From Phyllobacterium zundukense (lineage in GTDB: Bacteria; Pseudomonadota; Alphaproteobacteria; Rhizobiales; Rhizobiaceae): a stretch of DNA of 64,000 bases. The first letter of the stretch is position 1; the number at the start of each line of letters is the position of its first letter. The stretch covers positions 3,765,001 to 3,829,000 of the forward strand of contig NZ_CP104973.1 in assembly GCF_025452195.1 (NCBI RefSeq), written 5' to 3'. Made by a program: the position numbers and the translations under genes. This document shows positions 1 through 8,827 of this stretch, piece by piece. The notes beneath the pieces were generated by a model. That model did not search any database and was not told the DNA's origin. It saw only the letters and a list, made by a program, of their open reading frames with translations.

Positions 1-434
1 CCAAGGCTGATGGCGAAGATCAGCGTCGGAACGCTCGGGCCAGTGACGCTGATTGCTGCGAGGGCCAATAGGAATGCCGGCACAGTCTGGAAAGCTTCGG
101 TGACGCGCATCAACACTGTGTCGGCCAGACCACCCAAATATCCGGCAAGCGTGCCAACGATGCTGCCGACGACCAATGCGACAGCCGCAGAGAAGCAGGC
201 GACGAGCAGCGTCGTGCGCGTGCCATGCAACAGCCCGGCAAACACGTCGCGGCCAAGACGATCGGTACCAAGTATGTGTGCACCGGATACGAAGGGGCGC
301 AGCATTGGCTCACCGGTAATCGCCAGAGCGTCACCCGGCGCAATCCATGGCGCAAGCAACGCCATGAGGAGGAGGACCGCGAGCACGATCGCGCCTGCGC
401 GTCCTTCCCGGTTCAGCATCCGCCAAAACCTCAT
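1..434 (-). CDS. ABC transporter permease, DppC-like (partial)
   Basis: The inner-membrane permease of a peptide/opine/nickel-type ABC importer (BPD_transp_1 superfamily), running off the left edge; about 144 N-terminal residues are present. A first membrane helix at about residues 14-32 is followed by the LGTDRLGRDVF motif that marks DppC/OppC proteins, then by two more hydrophobic stretches. Its ATG lies inside the stop of the upstream permease (TGATG at 436-432), which indicates translational coupling. It should pair with the DppB-like protein as a heterodimeric channel. The substrate cannot be read from the permease. Confidence 0.85.
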   Translation of the reverse strand, partial: MRFWRMLNREGRAGAIVLAVLLLMALLAPWIAPGDALAITGEPMLRPFVSGAHILGTDRLGRDVFAGLLHGTRTTLLVACFSAAVALVVGSIVGTLAGYLGGLADTVLMRVTEAFQTVPAFLLALAAISVTGPSVPTLIFAISL

Positions 435-1453
435 CACCCAACCCTTACGCGCGGATCAAGCTTGCCATAGGCGAGATCGACGAGGAGATTGACGATGATC
501 ACCATGATGGCGCTGCACAGGATGACCCCGAGCAACAAGGGTGTATCGCGGCGCGCCACCGCCTCTGCCGCCAATCGGCCGAAGCCCGGAATGGCAAAGA
601 CACTCTCCACGACGACGCTGCCGCCAAGCATCGCCGCCGCTTGCAAACCAAGCATGGTAACGACCGGAAGCACTGCGTTGCGCGCTACATGCCGCCAGAT
701 GATCCGCCCCCGGCTCAACCCGCGCGCTTTCAGCGCGTTGACGAATGGATCGCGCCAGATCTCGCTCATGCGGTCGCGCATCAACCGCAGGTAGAGCGCG
801 AGATAGACCATGGCGAGTGAGGCAACCGGCAGGATCAGATGCGCGCCGATATCAGCCATGCGCGCAAAACCCGTCTTACCGGACGCGACTGATTCAATAC
901 CTCCGATTGGCAGCCAGCGCAGATCGACGGCGAAGATCACGATGAGGACGAGCCCCAGCCAGAAACCTGGAACCGCATAGAGCGCGAGCGAGCTGGTGGA
1001 CAAAAAGCGGTCGCGAAACGATCCAGGATTTGCTCCGGCGACCACGCCGAGCAGCGACCCGATGAAGAAGGCCAGCGCCGTGGCCACGCCCATGAGCATC
1101 AAGGTGACCGGCAGTCGCTCCAAAATGACCGAGGCAACAGGCCGTTCGAAGGCTGTGGACCAGCCAAGATCGCCTCGGGCGAGCGCCGACGCGTAGGCCT
1201 TGAAGCGGTAAGCTGGACCTTGGTCGAGGCCCCATTCGTGGCGCAGTTGTGCAAGCTGTTCCGCGTCCATGCTGCCGAATCGCGCCACATAGGAATCCAC
1301 CGCATCGCCGGACGCCGCCTCAAGCAACAGGAAGCTCCCAGCCAGCACCAGCGCGAGAACCGGAAGCGCCGTTGCGAGACGTCTCAAGAAAAAGGAAACA
1401 AGAGGCGGCAAGGAGAACTCCGGCGTCAGATGAAGCTTTTGATGTTCCCGCAA
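434..1453 (-). CDS. ABC transporter permease, DppB-like
   Basis: A permease of the DppB/OppB family, about 339 aa if translated from the TTG at 1453. A TTG at 1411, preceded by GGAG at good spacing, is a likely alternative and would remove 14 residues. The protein has an N-terminal helix, a periplasmic segment containing GLDQ and DLGWS, and a five-helix core with an EAA-like loop around ALKARGLSRGRIIWRH. It overlaps the DppC-like gene by one base. The binding-protein gene for this importer is separated from it by the toxin-antitoxin pair on the other strand, so the permeases may need their own promoter. Confidence 0.85.
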   Translation of the reverse strand: MREHQKLHLTPEFSLPPLVSFFLRRLATALPVLALVLAGSFLLLEAASGDAVDSYVARFGSMDAEQLAQLRHEWGLDQGPAYRFKAYASALARGDLGWSTAFERPVASVILERLPVTLMLMGVATALAFFIGSLLGVVAGANPGSFRDRFLSTSSLALYAVPGFWLGLVLIVIFAVDLRWLPIGGIESVASGKTGFARMADIGAHLILPVASLAMVYLALYLRLMRDRMSEIWRDPFVNALKARGLSRGRIIWRHVARNAVLPVVTMLGLQAAAMLGGSVVVESVFAIPGFGRLAAEAVARRDTPLLLGVILCSAIMVIIVNLLVDLAYGKLDPRVRVG

Positions 1454-1502
1454 CTTGTCCCTGTCAACAAAAATATATATAATGACTACCTATAGTTATA
1501 TG
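1454..1502 (+). promoter_or_regulatory. Putative promoter/operator of the toxin-antitoxin pair
   Basis: CTTGTC at 1454-1459 and TATAAT at 1478-1483 are 18 bases apart and resemble an alphaproteobacterial sigma-70 promoter. An AT-rich inverted repeat (ATATAA ... TTATAT, about 1477-1501) overlaps the -10 box and ends just before the antitoxin start. That is where an autoregulatory antitoxin-toxin complex usually binds. The promoter and operator roles are inferred. Confidence 0.45.
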
Positions 1503-1514
1503 AAGGGTATTGCC

Positions 1515-1757
1515 ATGAAAGAAATCCAGCTGAAAGATGCAAAGGCGACCTTGTCAGCCGTCGTCGATCAGGCAGTTGCCGGAGAGCCATCGGTGATCAC
1601 GCGCCACGGACGAAAGGAAGCTGTTGTGGTTGCGTTCGATGAGTGGCAAAGAATTTCCCAGGTGCCCAGTTTCGCAGACCTACTGTTGGCCTTTCCGGGC
1701 GAACCGAGTGACATTCCCGAACGCAACAAGGTACCCGGGCGGAACGTCGATCTGTGA
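1515..1757 (+). CDS. Type II antitoxin, Phd/YefM family
   Basis: An 80-aa antitoxin. The N-terminus MKEIQLKDAKATLSAVVD and the segment VITRHGRKEAVVV match the Phd/YefM DNA-binding fold; the C-terminal tail (about residues 50-80) should wrap the toxin. I chose the ATG at 1515; an in-frame ATG at 1500 would add five residues. The stop overlaps the toxin start (TGATG), the usual arrangement for coupled antitoxin-toxin pairs. It probably represses its own promoter. The pair sits on the strand opposite to the flanking transporter genes. Confidence 0.85.
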   Translation: MKEIQLKDAKATLSAVVDQAVAGEPSVITRHGRKEAVVVAFDEWQRISQVPSFADLLLAFPGEPSDIPERNKVPGRNVDL

Positions 1758-2191
1758 TGTTTCTCGTCGACACGAACATCATTTCTGCCGACGCCCTGAC
1801 TAAACGCATGGCCGAGCCGAGGTTCATTGCGTGGATGCAGCATATGGATGCGCGGCTTTACACATCGGCCGTGACTATCGCCGAAATCGAACGTGGTATT
1901 GCCCGCCTCGATCGAATCGAGGCCACAGCCAAAGCAGACAGGCTGCGCATATGGCTATTCGCAGTCGAGCGGCTCTATGCCGGTCGGATTTTGTCATTTG
2001 ATGTTGACGCTGCGCGACACGCCGGGAAGATAATGGACCGCTCCAGAGGTCATGCGGTGGGCTTTGCCGACATCGCGATCGCATCCATCGCTGCGGCCAA
2101 CAACATGACGGTACTGACAGCGAATACAAAAGATTTCGGCCCACTCGGTGTCCGATTTCTCAATCCGTTTATGGATGATCTACCCGTCTGA
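1757..2191 (+). CDS. Type II toxin, PIN-domain ribonuclease (VapC/FitB-like)
   Basis: A 144-aa PIN-domain protein, predicted Mg-dependent endoribonuclease. The acidic residues of the family are visible: D in FLVDTN near the start, E in IAEIERG, and D in GFADIAIA, followed by TANTKDF. VapC toxins usually cut tRNA or rRNA; the target here is unknown. A GTG at 1754 is a possible alternative start, but the ATG at 1757 overlaps the antitoxin stop and gives the standard N-terminus. The partner is Phd/YefM-like, not VapB/AbrB-like, a mix common in FitB-type modules. Confidence 0.88.
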   Translation: MFLVDTNIISADALTKRMAEPRFIAWMQHMDARLYTSAVTIAEIERGIARLDRIEATAKADRLRIWLFAVERLYAGRILSFDVDAARHAGKIMDRSRGHAVGFADIAIASIAAANNMTVLTANTKDFGPLGVRFLNPFMDDLPV

Positions 2192-2198
2192 GAACGGA

Positions 2199-3815
2199 CT
2201 ACCCCTTCAACCACACATCCGACCAGTTCGAAACAGCCCAACGCGGATTGTTCGATACGTTCTGCACGCTGTCACGCGCCACGGTGATGAAGGAAAACTC
2301 GGCGACATTGATCAGCGGCAGATCGTCCATGACCTTCTTCTGCAACTCTTTGTACAGCCCGACGCGCTTTTCGGCATCGATCTCGGAGGCGGCATCCTTG
2401 ACGAGCTTGTCGACCTCCGCGTTTGCATAACCATACTGGTTGGAGAAAGGCACACCCGCTGGCAGGCCGCTTTCGAACAGGATCGTCGTCGAGATCGCCG
2501 GATCGGAGCGATAGACCGGCGTCGCGACGGTGATGTCGAAATCATGATCCGTGTAGACCGCCTTCAGATGCGCAGGGGTGTCGTTGCTGACGATCTGCGC
2601 ATCGATGCCGATCTTGGCCAACGCTTGGCGAAGATAATCGCCGAACTGCTTGGTTTCATTGAAGAAAGGTGCCGGCAATAGCTTCAGCTTGAAGCGATTG
2701 CCGTCCGCACCCCGCTTGTACCCCGCCTCATCCAGCAATGCCCCGGCTTTCGCATGGTCAAAAGCATACTTCGTCACATCGGGTTCGAAAAATGTCCTGT
2801 CATAGGCAGGCACCGGCCCCGTCGAGGACTTCGCATAGCCCAGGAAGATCGTCTTGACGACAAAATCATGATCGATCGCATGCGCCAGTGCCTGACGCAC
2901 CTTGACGTCGGCGAGTTCCTTGCGGCGATGGTTGATCTCGACAATCAACTGATAGGTAAGTCCTTCGTAACCGTTGGAATAGACCTTCAGCCCCGGCACC
3001 TTGGAGATGCGCTCAAGATCGGCGAGCGGTACGGCGGAAAATGCAGCAAGTTGGAGCTCCTCGGCTTCGAGCGCATTGCCTGCCGCCGCGCGATCTGGCA
3101 GGAACTGATAGACAATCTCGTCGAGCAGTGGCTCGTCTTGTCCCCAATAGGCGTCGTTGCGCTTGAGCAGGTAATATTCGCCAGGCTTGTATTCGCCGAA
3201 CTTGAATGGCCCGGTACCGACCAGTTTTTGATTGGCCGGGTTCTTGGCAATATCCGTGCCCTCATAAAGGTGCTTCGGCACGACTGAGGTGACCACTGGC
3301 AGGGCGTTGCGGATGAGCTGGAATGGCGTTGGCTGGGAAAACTTGAAGACAGCGGTGTGATCGTCGGGCGTTTCGACGCTTTCAAGGTTCTTGAACACCA
3401 CGCGCCCCAGATTCTGCAGCTTCTTCCAGACCTCCAGCGCCGAAAACGCCACATCCGCTGAGGTAAATGGCTTGCCGTCGTGCCAGGTAACCCCCTCGCG
3501 CAGCTTGAAGGTCGCGGTCCGTCCGTCGGCCGATCCCTCCCACGACATTGCCAATCGTGGATCGAGGCCATCCTTTCCATCATACGATTGTTCGGCCAGC
3601 GGTTCGATGACCTTGCTGGCGACAAAGAACACACCATTTGACGCGACGATGGCGGGATTGAGGTTTGCCGGTTCGCTATCCCCGGCAACAACGAGACGCC
3701 CGCCTTTGACAGGTGTAGCAGTCTGCGCGCGCACCCATTCGGGCAAAATCGCCATTGCTCCGGTGCTCGCGGTCGTTACGAGAAAACTGCGCCTGTTCAA
3801 CAGGATACGGGACAT
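2199..3815 (-). CDS. ABC transporter substrate-binding protein, family 5
   Basis: The periplasmic binding protein of a peptide/opine/nickel-class importer, 538 aa. The N-terminus carries a twin-arginine-like signal (LNRRSFLVT, then a hydrophobic stretch and a cleavage region near WVRAQ), so Tat export is likely. GGRLVVAGDSEPANLNPA and the later GTGPFKFGEYKPGE are standard SBP_bac_5 segments. I chose the ATG at 3815; the longer frame to 3839 overlaps the upstream gene. It starts 13 bp after the aminotransferase gene and is separated from the permeases only by the toxin-antitoxin pair. Confidence 0.88.
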   Translation of the reverse strand: MSRILLNRRSFLVTTASTGAMAILPEWVRAQTATPVKGGRLVVAGDSEPANLNPAIVASNGVFFVASKVIEPLAEQSYDGKDGLDPRLAMSWEGSADGRTATFKLREGVTWHDGKPFTSADVAFSALEVWKKLQNLGRVVFKNLESVETPDDHTAVFKFSQPTPFQLIRNALPVVTSVVPKHLYEGTDIAKNPANQKLVGTGPFKFGEYKPGEYYLLKRNDAYWGQDEPLLDEIVYQFLPDRAAAGNALEAEELQLAAFSAVPLADLERISKVPGLKVYSNGYEGLTYQLIVEINHRRKELADVKVRQALAHAIDHDFVVKTIFLGYAKSSTGPVPAYDRTFFEPDVTKYAFDHAKAGALLDEAGYKRGADGNRFKLKLLPAPFFNETKQFGDYLRQALAKIGIDAQIVSNDTPAHLKAVYTDHDFDITVATPVYRSDPAISTTILFESGLPAGVPFSNQYGYANAEVDKLVKDAASEIDAEKRVGLYKELQKKVMDDLPLINVAEFSFITVARDSVQNVSNNPRWAVSNWSDVWLKG

Positions 3816-3828
3816 TGTTGCAATCCTC

Positions 3829-4956
3829 TCAATGAGCAAAAAATGGTTCGGATAGAATCCCGCTCAACGCGGCAATGAATTGTCGGGCGAAGTCCGGCTG
3901 TGCCGAAGCGCCCATATGGCCAACACGGAGCACCTTGCCCGCTGTTTCCCCGCGCCCGAGCGAGACAAGAATGCCATGGTCGTGCAACAAGCGATCGCGC
4001 AGCGCCACATCGCTGATGTTTTCCGGCACCTTGAAAACGGTCGCCGTCGGCGAACAGAAAGCTTCTTCCTTTGGCCACAAGGACAGCTCGAGTTCGAACA
4101 GGCCCTTTCGCGTGATCGCCGCGGTCAGCGCATGGCGGGCCCACACGTTTGCCGGGCCCTCCTCCACATGACGGTCGAGCGCGGCGTTCAGCGCATAAAT
4201 CTCGCCAATGGAAGGCGTAACCGGAAAAGGCTTTCCGGGTTCCGATGCATCCTTCCAGGCAAGGAGGCTCAGAAATGATCCTACCGGCGCATCCGGATTG
4301 GTTTCGATCTTCGGCCAGGCGCGTTCGCTCAACGCAATCAGGCTCAAGCCTGGCGTACTGCCAAGACACTTCGATGGAGACGTGATGAAGATATCAGCAT
4401 GCACTTCCTGCGAGTGCACGTTCATGCCGCCGAAGGACGACACGGCATCGACAATGAGGTAGGCGCCATGTTCGGCGACCACCGCCCCGATTTCGTGCAA
4501 AGGATTGAGCGTGCCGGACGGCGTATCGTGGTGGCATAGCGCCACAACCGAAATATCGGGGCGCTTTTTCAATGCCTCGCGAATCGCCTGCGGATCGATG
4601 ACATCATCATAGGGTACAGCAAGCTCGATGACTTCTTTGCCATAGCGTGATGCCCAGATGGCAAAGCCTTTGCCATAGACACCGGAAACAAGATTGAGGA
4701 CGACATCGTTTTTTGAAATCAATGCGCCTGCCGCCGCCTCGATACCAAGAATAGCCTCACCCTGCATGATCACCGGAGCAATATCGCAGCGAAACGCCTG
4801 ACGCAGCTTTTCGGTGACGTCCGCATAGAAGATTTGAAATGCCGGGTGATAGTCATAGAGCACCGGCGATCCCAGCGCCGCAAGCACTTCAGGATAGGCA
4901 GGAACGGGACCAGTGGTGAGCATCAGGGGCGGAATGGGAAGCATGGTGCAGACCAT
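3829..4956 (-). CDS. Class V aminotransferase, pyridoxamine-pyruvate transaminase-like
   Basis: A 375-aa PLP-fold aminotransferase of the alanine-glyoxylate type. Segments LTTGPVPAYPEVL, VLYDYHPAFQ, ASGVYGKGF-like, HHDTPSGT, VDAVSSFGGM and SPSKCLG closely follow, from memory, the pyridoxamine-pyruvate transaminase of Mesorhizobium loti, which converts pyridoxamine plus pyruvate to pyridoxal plus alanine in vitamin B6 breakdown. The lysine in SPSKCLG is the expected catalytic residue. The frame extends to a TTG at 4995, but the ATG at 4956 fits family N-termini better. It is the first gene of the transporter operon. A ureidoglycine or serine-glyoxylate aminotransferase is the main alternative. 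Confidence 0.72.
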   Translation of the reverse strand: MVCTMLPIPPLMLTTGPVPAYPEVLAALGSPVLYDYHPAFQIFYADVTEKLRQAFRCDIAPVIMQGEAILGIEAAAGALISKNDVVLNLVSGVYGKGFAIWASRYGKEVIELAVPYDDVIDPQAIREALKKRPDISVVALCHHDTPSGTLNPLHEIGAVVAEHGAYLIVDAVSSFGGMNVHSQEVHADIFITSPSKCLGSTPGLSLIALSERAWPKIETNPDAPVGSFLSLLAWKDASEPGKPFPVTPSIGEIYALNAALDRHVEEGPANVWARHALTAAITRKGLFELELSLWPKEEAFCSPTATVFKVPENISDVALRDRLLHDHGILVSLGRGETAGKVLRVGHMGASAQPDFARQFIAALSGILSEPFFAH

Positions 4957-5021
4957 ATTCTCGGGATTTCCAGAAACCAAGAAAAACCGTTTCAATCATC
5001 CCATCTGGCCAGCAAATTCAT

Positions 5022-5148
5022 TGTGCGTGGTTCGACAAGCTCACCATGAGGGATGCTGCGTATGGCAGGGAGATCTACACTGCAACGTCACCGATTGGCT
5101 TGCAAACTAGCCGACCTCCCTCATGGTGAGCTTGTCGAACCACGCACA
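5022..5148. repeat. Palindromic repeat R1, copy a
   Basis: Two inverted arms (TGCGTGGTTCGACAAGCTCA ... and its reverse complement, each extended by CCATGAGGG) flank about 60 bases of variable DNA. The whole could fold into a long hairpin. It lies between the divergently placed ends of the aminotransferase 5' region and the transglutaminase 3' end. Four other full copies and one half-copy occur in the window. Confidence 0.9.
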
Positions 5149-5166
5149 GCAGCATTGCGCCCAATT

Positions 5167-6045
5167 TCACTCCAGCGGGATTACATCGACAGACTGCTTG
5201 CCTTTTTGCGAACCGCTTGTCTTGAGCACGCCCACAATGGGTGACACATCGGAGTAGTCGCGGCCATAGCCAATGGTGATGTGATCGTTCCCGGCAACCA
5301 TATTGTTGGTCGGATCCAACTCCTGCCATCCGGCTTCCCGTCCGCACCATGCGCGCACCCAGGCGTGCATTGCGTCAGCGCCCTCCAGCCGCTCCTTGCC
5401 CGGCCGCGGGATGGTGCGCAGAAAACCGCTGACGTAACCGGCCGGAATGCCAAGTCCGCGCAGCCCTGCAATCATCACGTGGCTGAAATCCTGGCACACA
5501 CCCGCCTTCAGATCGAATGCTTGGCGCGCGGTCGTGCGCACGTCCGTCGCATCACCGTCATAGGCGAAGTCCGCATGGATGCGCTTGTTGAGATCATTGA
5601 CCACTTCCATCACCGTCCGCGCATCGACAAGGCTCTGCGCGGCATAGGCCGTGATATCCGGGTCGATCGCTGCATGAACGCTCGTGGCCAGGAAATGGTG
5701 CGGCGCATCGGCGGCAATCGACCAGACGCTGCGTATCTCCTTCCGTAGCCGGGCAAGATCAGGCGAAACGTCGAGCATGTTCTGTGGCCGGGTAACATTG
5801 ACTCGGGCAGCCATGGTCACATCCAGCGTCTCGTGCGGATTGCGATAGACGATCGAGGTCACACTGTTGGAGAAAAAGTCCGTGAATTCAGATCGTTCCG
5901 CCGAAACCGGATCGAACGAAAGGCTGGAGGCGACAATGCGTTGAACGCCGGGCATCGCCTGCGGCATGACCCGGATGTGATGCCGCCCACCTGCGGCAGA
6001 CCGTTCGTAATCATAGTGAAGATGAAGACGGATATTGTAGAGCAT
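5167..6045 (-). CDS. Transglutaminase-like cysteine protease family protein
   Basis: A 292-aa protein with the bacterial transglutaminase N-domain (about 1-90) and the catalytic transglutaminase-like core. The triad is visible: Cys184 in AGVCQDFSH, His227 in MHAWV, Asp244 in ELDPTNN. No signal peptide is seen, so it is probably cytoplasmic. It follows the ATP-grasp/alpha-E gene by 14 bp and is the last gene of a conserved cluster thought to make or process a peptide or amide product. Its substrate is unknown. Confidence 0.9.
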   Translation of the reverse strand: MLYNIRLHLHYDYERSAAGGRHHIRVMPQAMPGVQRIVASSLSFDPVSAERSEFTDFFSNSVTSIVYRNPHETLDVTMAARVNVTRPQNMLDVSPDLARLRKEIRSVWSIAADAPHHFLATSVHAAIDPDITAYAAQSLVDARTVMEVVNDLNKRIHADFAYDGDATDVRTTARQAFDLKAGVCQDFSHVMIAGLRGLGIPAGYVSGFLRTIPRPGKERLEGADAMHAWVRAWCGREAGWQELDPTNNMVAGNDHITIGYGRDYSDVSPIVGVLKTSGSQKGKQSVDVIPLE

Positions 6046-6059
6046 ACTGGGCCGGGCCT

Positions 6060-8456
6060 TCAGGCGAAATAGGTGTCGGAAATCATATTGGAGAGATTGC
6101 CCAGTTCGAATGCTATCGTCTCGAGCTTCTCGGGCGTGAGTTCGCTTGCCTCCATAATTGCGAGCTCGGTATGCAGACGCAGCACTTCCTTGGAAAATAG
6201 AGGCATGTGGGTGTCCGCATCACGCGCCGGCAGCAGACCAAACTCCGTCTTCAGCGCGTCAAGCTGGAAGATGATCGAGCGCGGATTGAGCGGGTCGAGC
6301 GCCAGAAGGTCGAGCACACTGAGACGGCCAGAATAGACGCTGTACTGGCGCCGATGGGTCATGACGCTGTCGCCGATCTCGAGCAGCATTTCCAGCGCCC
6401 CCTCGGCCGCATCATGGTGCGACAAGGTTGCGAGAAGGCGGGCCATCTGGATGCCACGCTCCACCCGGCGGCCGATTTCGAGGAAGCGCCAGCCGGTGAA
6501 ACGATACATGTTTTCATGCACAAGGCCGGAGAACCCTGCAAGCTTGCGCAGGATGATGGTCATGGCACGCGTGGCGTCATCGCCTGGCGAAACCGCATCG
6601 GAGAAGCGGTGGATCGTCTTCGAAAGATCGCGCAGTGCCAGCCAGCCGTCGGGTGAGAACCGGTCGCGGACGCGGCCTGCACTCAGCATGGCGCCGTCAA
6701 TGGAACGCTGCAGTCCCTTTGGAATTGCCGTATCGAGATTGACGCCCAGCGGCTTCAGATAGGCGCGCATTTCGACTAGCAGTGGAATTTCCATGTTCGC
6801 CGCTTCGGCATAGCGGGCATGGCAGGCGCGGAGAATTCGGGCTGTTCCTTCAGCGCGTTCGATGTAGCGCCCCATCCACATCAAATTTTCGGCGGCGCGG
6901 CTTGGCAACGTGCCCGGTACGTTACGCCGGAAGGTGTCATCCTCTCGTGGCAGCAATGCATCCTTGGGTACGGGACCACTGCTGGTAATCCAGACATCGG
7001 CGGCCTGCCCACCCCGTTGCATGGCAATTGCCGCGGTGTCCATCGTGCGTCCAACCCGGGCAAAGCCGCCGGGCATGAAGCTCCAGCCGTCCTTGTGGCG
7101 TGCCGCAAAAACACGCAGCACGAATGGCCGCGGTTCCAGCTTGCCATTGACATAGACCGGCGTGGTCGAAAGCGTGACTTTTTCCTGGCCGACCAGTCCG
7201 CGCCCGTCTTTCTCCAGCCGGGCGAGAAGCGCTGCCCTCGCATCGGTATCGAGCGAGGAGCCAAGCACGGTCGTGTCCACGTCCTCGAAGGGCAGCCGCG
7301 TCGACAGCGCCGGACCGATCATCATCTGGTCGATCCGGTCCATGACATGCTTGCGCTCCTTTTCCTGCCCGCACCACCAGGTGGCGATGCTTGGCAGCGC
7401 GAGATCGCGATTATGCAGCGCCTTGGAAATTGCCGGCAGAAACGCCAGAAGAGCACGCGTTTCGAGTATCCCGGAGCCGAGCGCGTTGACCAGCGAGACC
7501 GATTGCTGACGGAGTGCGCCGACAATGCCGGGCGTGCCGATCCACGAGTCGGTTTTAAGCTCGAGCGGGTCCATATATGCGGCATCCATCCGCCGCCATA
7601 GAACGTCGATAGGCTTGAGACCGGAGACAGTGCGCACCATCACCCTGCCCTTGCTGACCGTCAGGTCATCGCCTTCCAGAAGCATGAAGCCGAGATACCG
7701 GGCAATATAGGCATGTTCGAAATAGGTCTCGTTGTTGGGACCAGGTGTCAGGATAGCGGCACGTCCCTGTGGATCGGTAACGAGGCTCTGCAGCGAATCT
7801 CGGAAATCCTTGAAGAACCCCGCCAGACGATGCACGTTCATCGCACCGGAAATATCCGAAAGAGCGCGTGTCGTCGCCACCCTGTTTTCCAGCGCGAAAC
7901 CGGCACCGGAAGCCGCCTGCGTGCGATCACCTAGCACCCACCACCGGCCATCAGGCGCACGCCCAAGTTCGAATGCGCAGAAATGCAGGAAATGGCCGCT
8001 CGCCGGCTTTACGCCTGCCAGTGGATGCAGGAATTCCGGATTGGAGGCAATCAGATCAGGCGGCAATATTCCATCGCGGATCAGTTTTGTCTCGCCATAA
8101 ATATCTGAGACGATCTCCTCCAGGAGGTCTGCGCGCTGCGTGAGACCGGCAGTGATCGACTGCCAGTCGGCCTCGTTGATCAGGATCGGAATATGCGCCA
8201 GCGGCCACTCGCGTTCCTGCGTACCATTCTCGTCATAGACGCGGTAAAATACACCGGCATCGAGCAAGTACTGGTTGGCGCGGGCAAAACGTGTCGCGAG
8301 TTTTTCAGAACCGATCTGGTCGAGGGTATGGAGCAGCGTTTCCCAGCCCGGGCGCACCGCGCCCGATGGATCGATCATCTCGTCTGCTACATCAGGCAGG
8401 GGCTTATAGCTTGCAAGCAGGCCGGGAAGCGACTTGGCTTTATTCACTTGTGACAT
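6060..8456 (-). CDS. Circularly permuted ATP-grasp / alpha-E domain fusion
   Basis: A 798-aa fusion. Residues about 1-480 match the circularly permuted type 2 ATP-grasp family (segments ANQYLLDAGVFYRVY, GPNNETYFEHAYIARYLG). Residues about 490-798 match the alpha-helical alpha-E (DUF403) family, starting near LPSRAAENLMWMGRYIERAE. In many bacteria these are two adjacent genes. ATP-grasp enzymes form amide bonds through acyl-phosphates. With the transglutaminase and DUF2126 neighbours this suggests synthesis of a peptide-like product, which has not been identified to my knowledge. Confidence 0.9.
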   Translation of the reverse strand: MSQVNKAKSLPGLLASYKPLPDVADEMIDPSGAVRPGWETLLHTLDQIGSEKLATRFARANQYLLDAGVFYRVYDENGTQEREWPLAHIPILINEADWQSITAGLTQRADLLEEIVSDIYGETKLIRDGILPPDLIASNPEFLHPLAGVKPASGHFLHFCAFELGRAPDGRWWVLGDRTQAASGAGFALENRVATTRALSDISGAMNVHRLAGFFKDFRDSLQSLVTDPQGRAAILTPGPNNETYFEHAYIARYLGFMLLEGDDLTVSKGRVMVRTVSGLKPIDVLWRRMDAAYMDPLELKTDSWIGTPGIVGALRQQSVSLVNALGSGILETRALLAFLPAISKALHNRDLALPSIATWWCGQEKERKHVMDRIDQMMIGPALSTRLPFEDVDTTVLGSSLDTDARAALLARLEKDGRGLVGQEKVTLSTTPVYVNGKLEPRPFVLRVFAARHKDGWSFMPGGFARVGRTMDTAAIAMQRGGQAADVWITSSGPVPKDALLPREDDTFRRNVPGTLPSRAAENLMWMGRYIERAEGTARILRACHARYAEAANMEIPLLVEMRAYLKPLGVNLDTAIPKGLQRSIDGAMLSAGRVRDRFSPDGWLALRDLSKTIHRFSDAVSPGDDATRAMTIILRKLAGFSGLVHENMYRFTGWRFLEIGRRVERGIQMARLLATLSHHDAAEGALEMLLEIGDSVMTHRRQYSVYSGRLSVLDLLALDPLNPRSIIFQLDALKTEFGLLPARDADTHMPLFSKEVLRLHTELAIMEASELTPEKLETIAFELGNLSNMISDTYFA

Positions 8457-8496
8457 TGTCGCTCTATATTGTGTCTCATGCAGGCTGCATACCTAT

Positions 8497-8624
8497 TGTG
8501 CGTGGTTCGACAAGCTCACCATGAGGGAGGTTGGTAGATTGCAGAGAGCCAAAATCTGCAACGTTAACGATTATCGTTGCAGCCCATCCACCTCCCTCAT
8601 GGTGAGCTTGTCGAACCACGCACA
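8497..8624. repeat. Palindromic repeat R1, copy b
   Basis: The same inverted arms as at 5022, with a different central segment. It fills part of the 371-bp gap between the ATP-grasp/alpha-E gene and the DUF2126 gene. I see nothing else in the remainder of that gap (8625-8827). Confidence 0.9.
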
Positions 8625-8827
8625 ATGATAATGCAGATCGAATTAAGTGCATCCGCTATTCGGCTTTCATGTCGCTGTGGCGCACCTTACTCCGCACAAA
8701 ACCTCTTCGACCGGAATTCCCACTGCCGGATTCTTTTCGATTTCCGCCAACCTTCTGGAGATTTCCCGGAGCCAATTCTCCTCGATCGTCTCAAAACTCT
8801 GGCTATCGTCGCACACCTGCATTCCTC

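Noticed and set aside
5022..8624. R1 repeats as insertion-sequence ends or a composite transposon
   Set aside because: No transposase is present, no target duplications are visible, and identical palindromes recur at other places singly.
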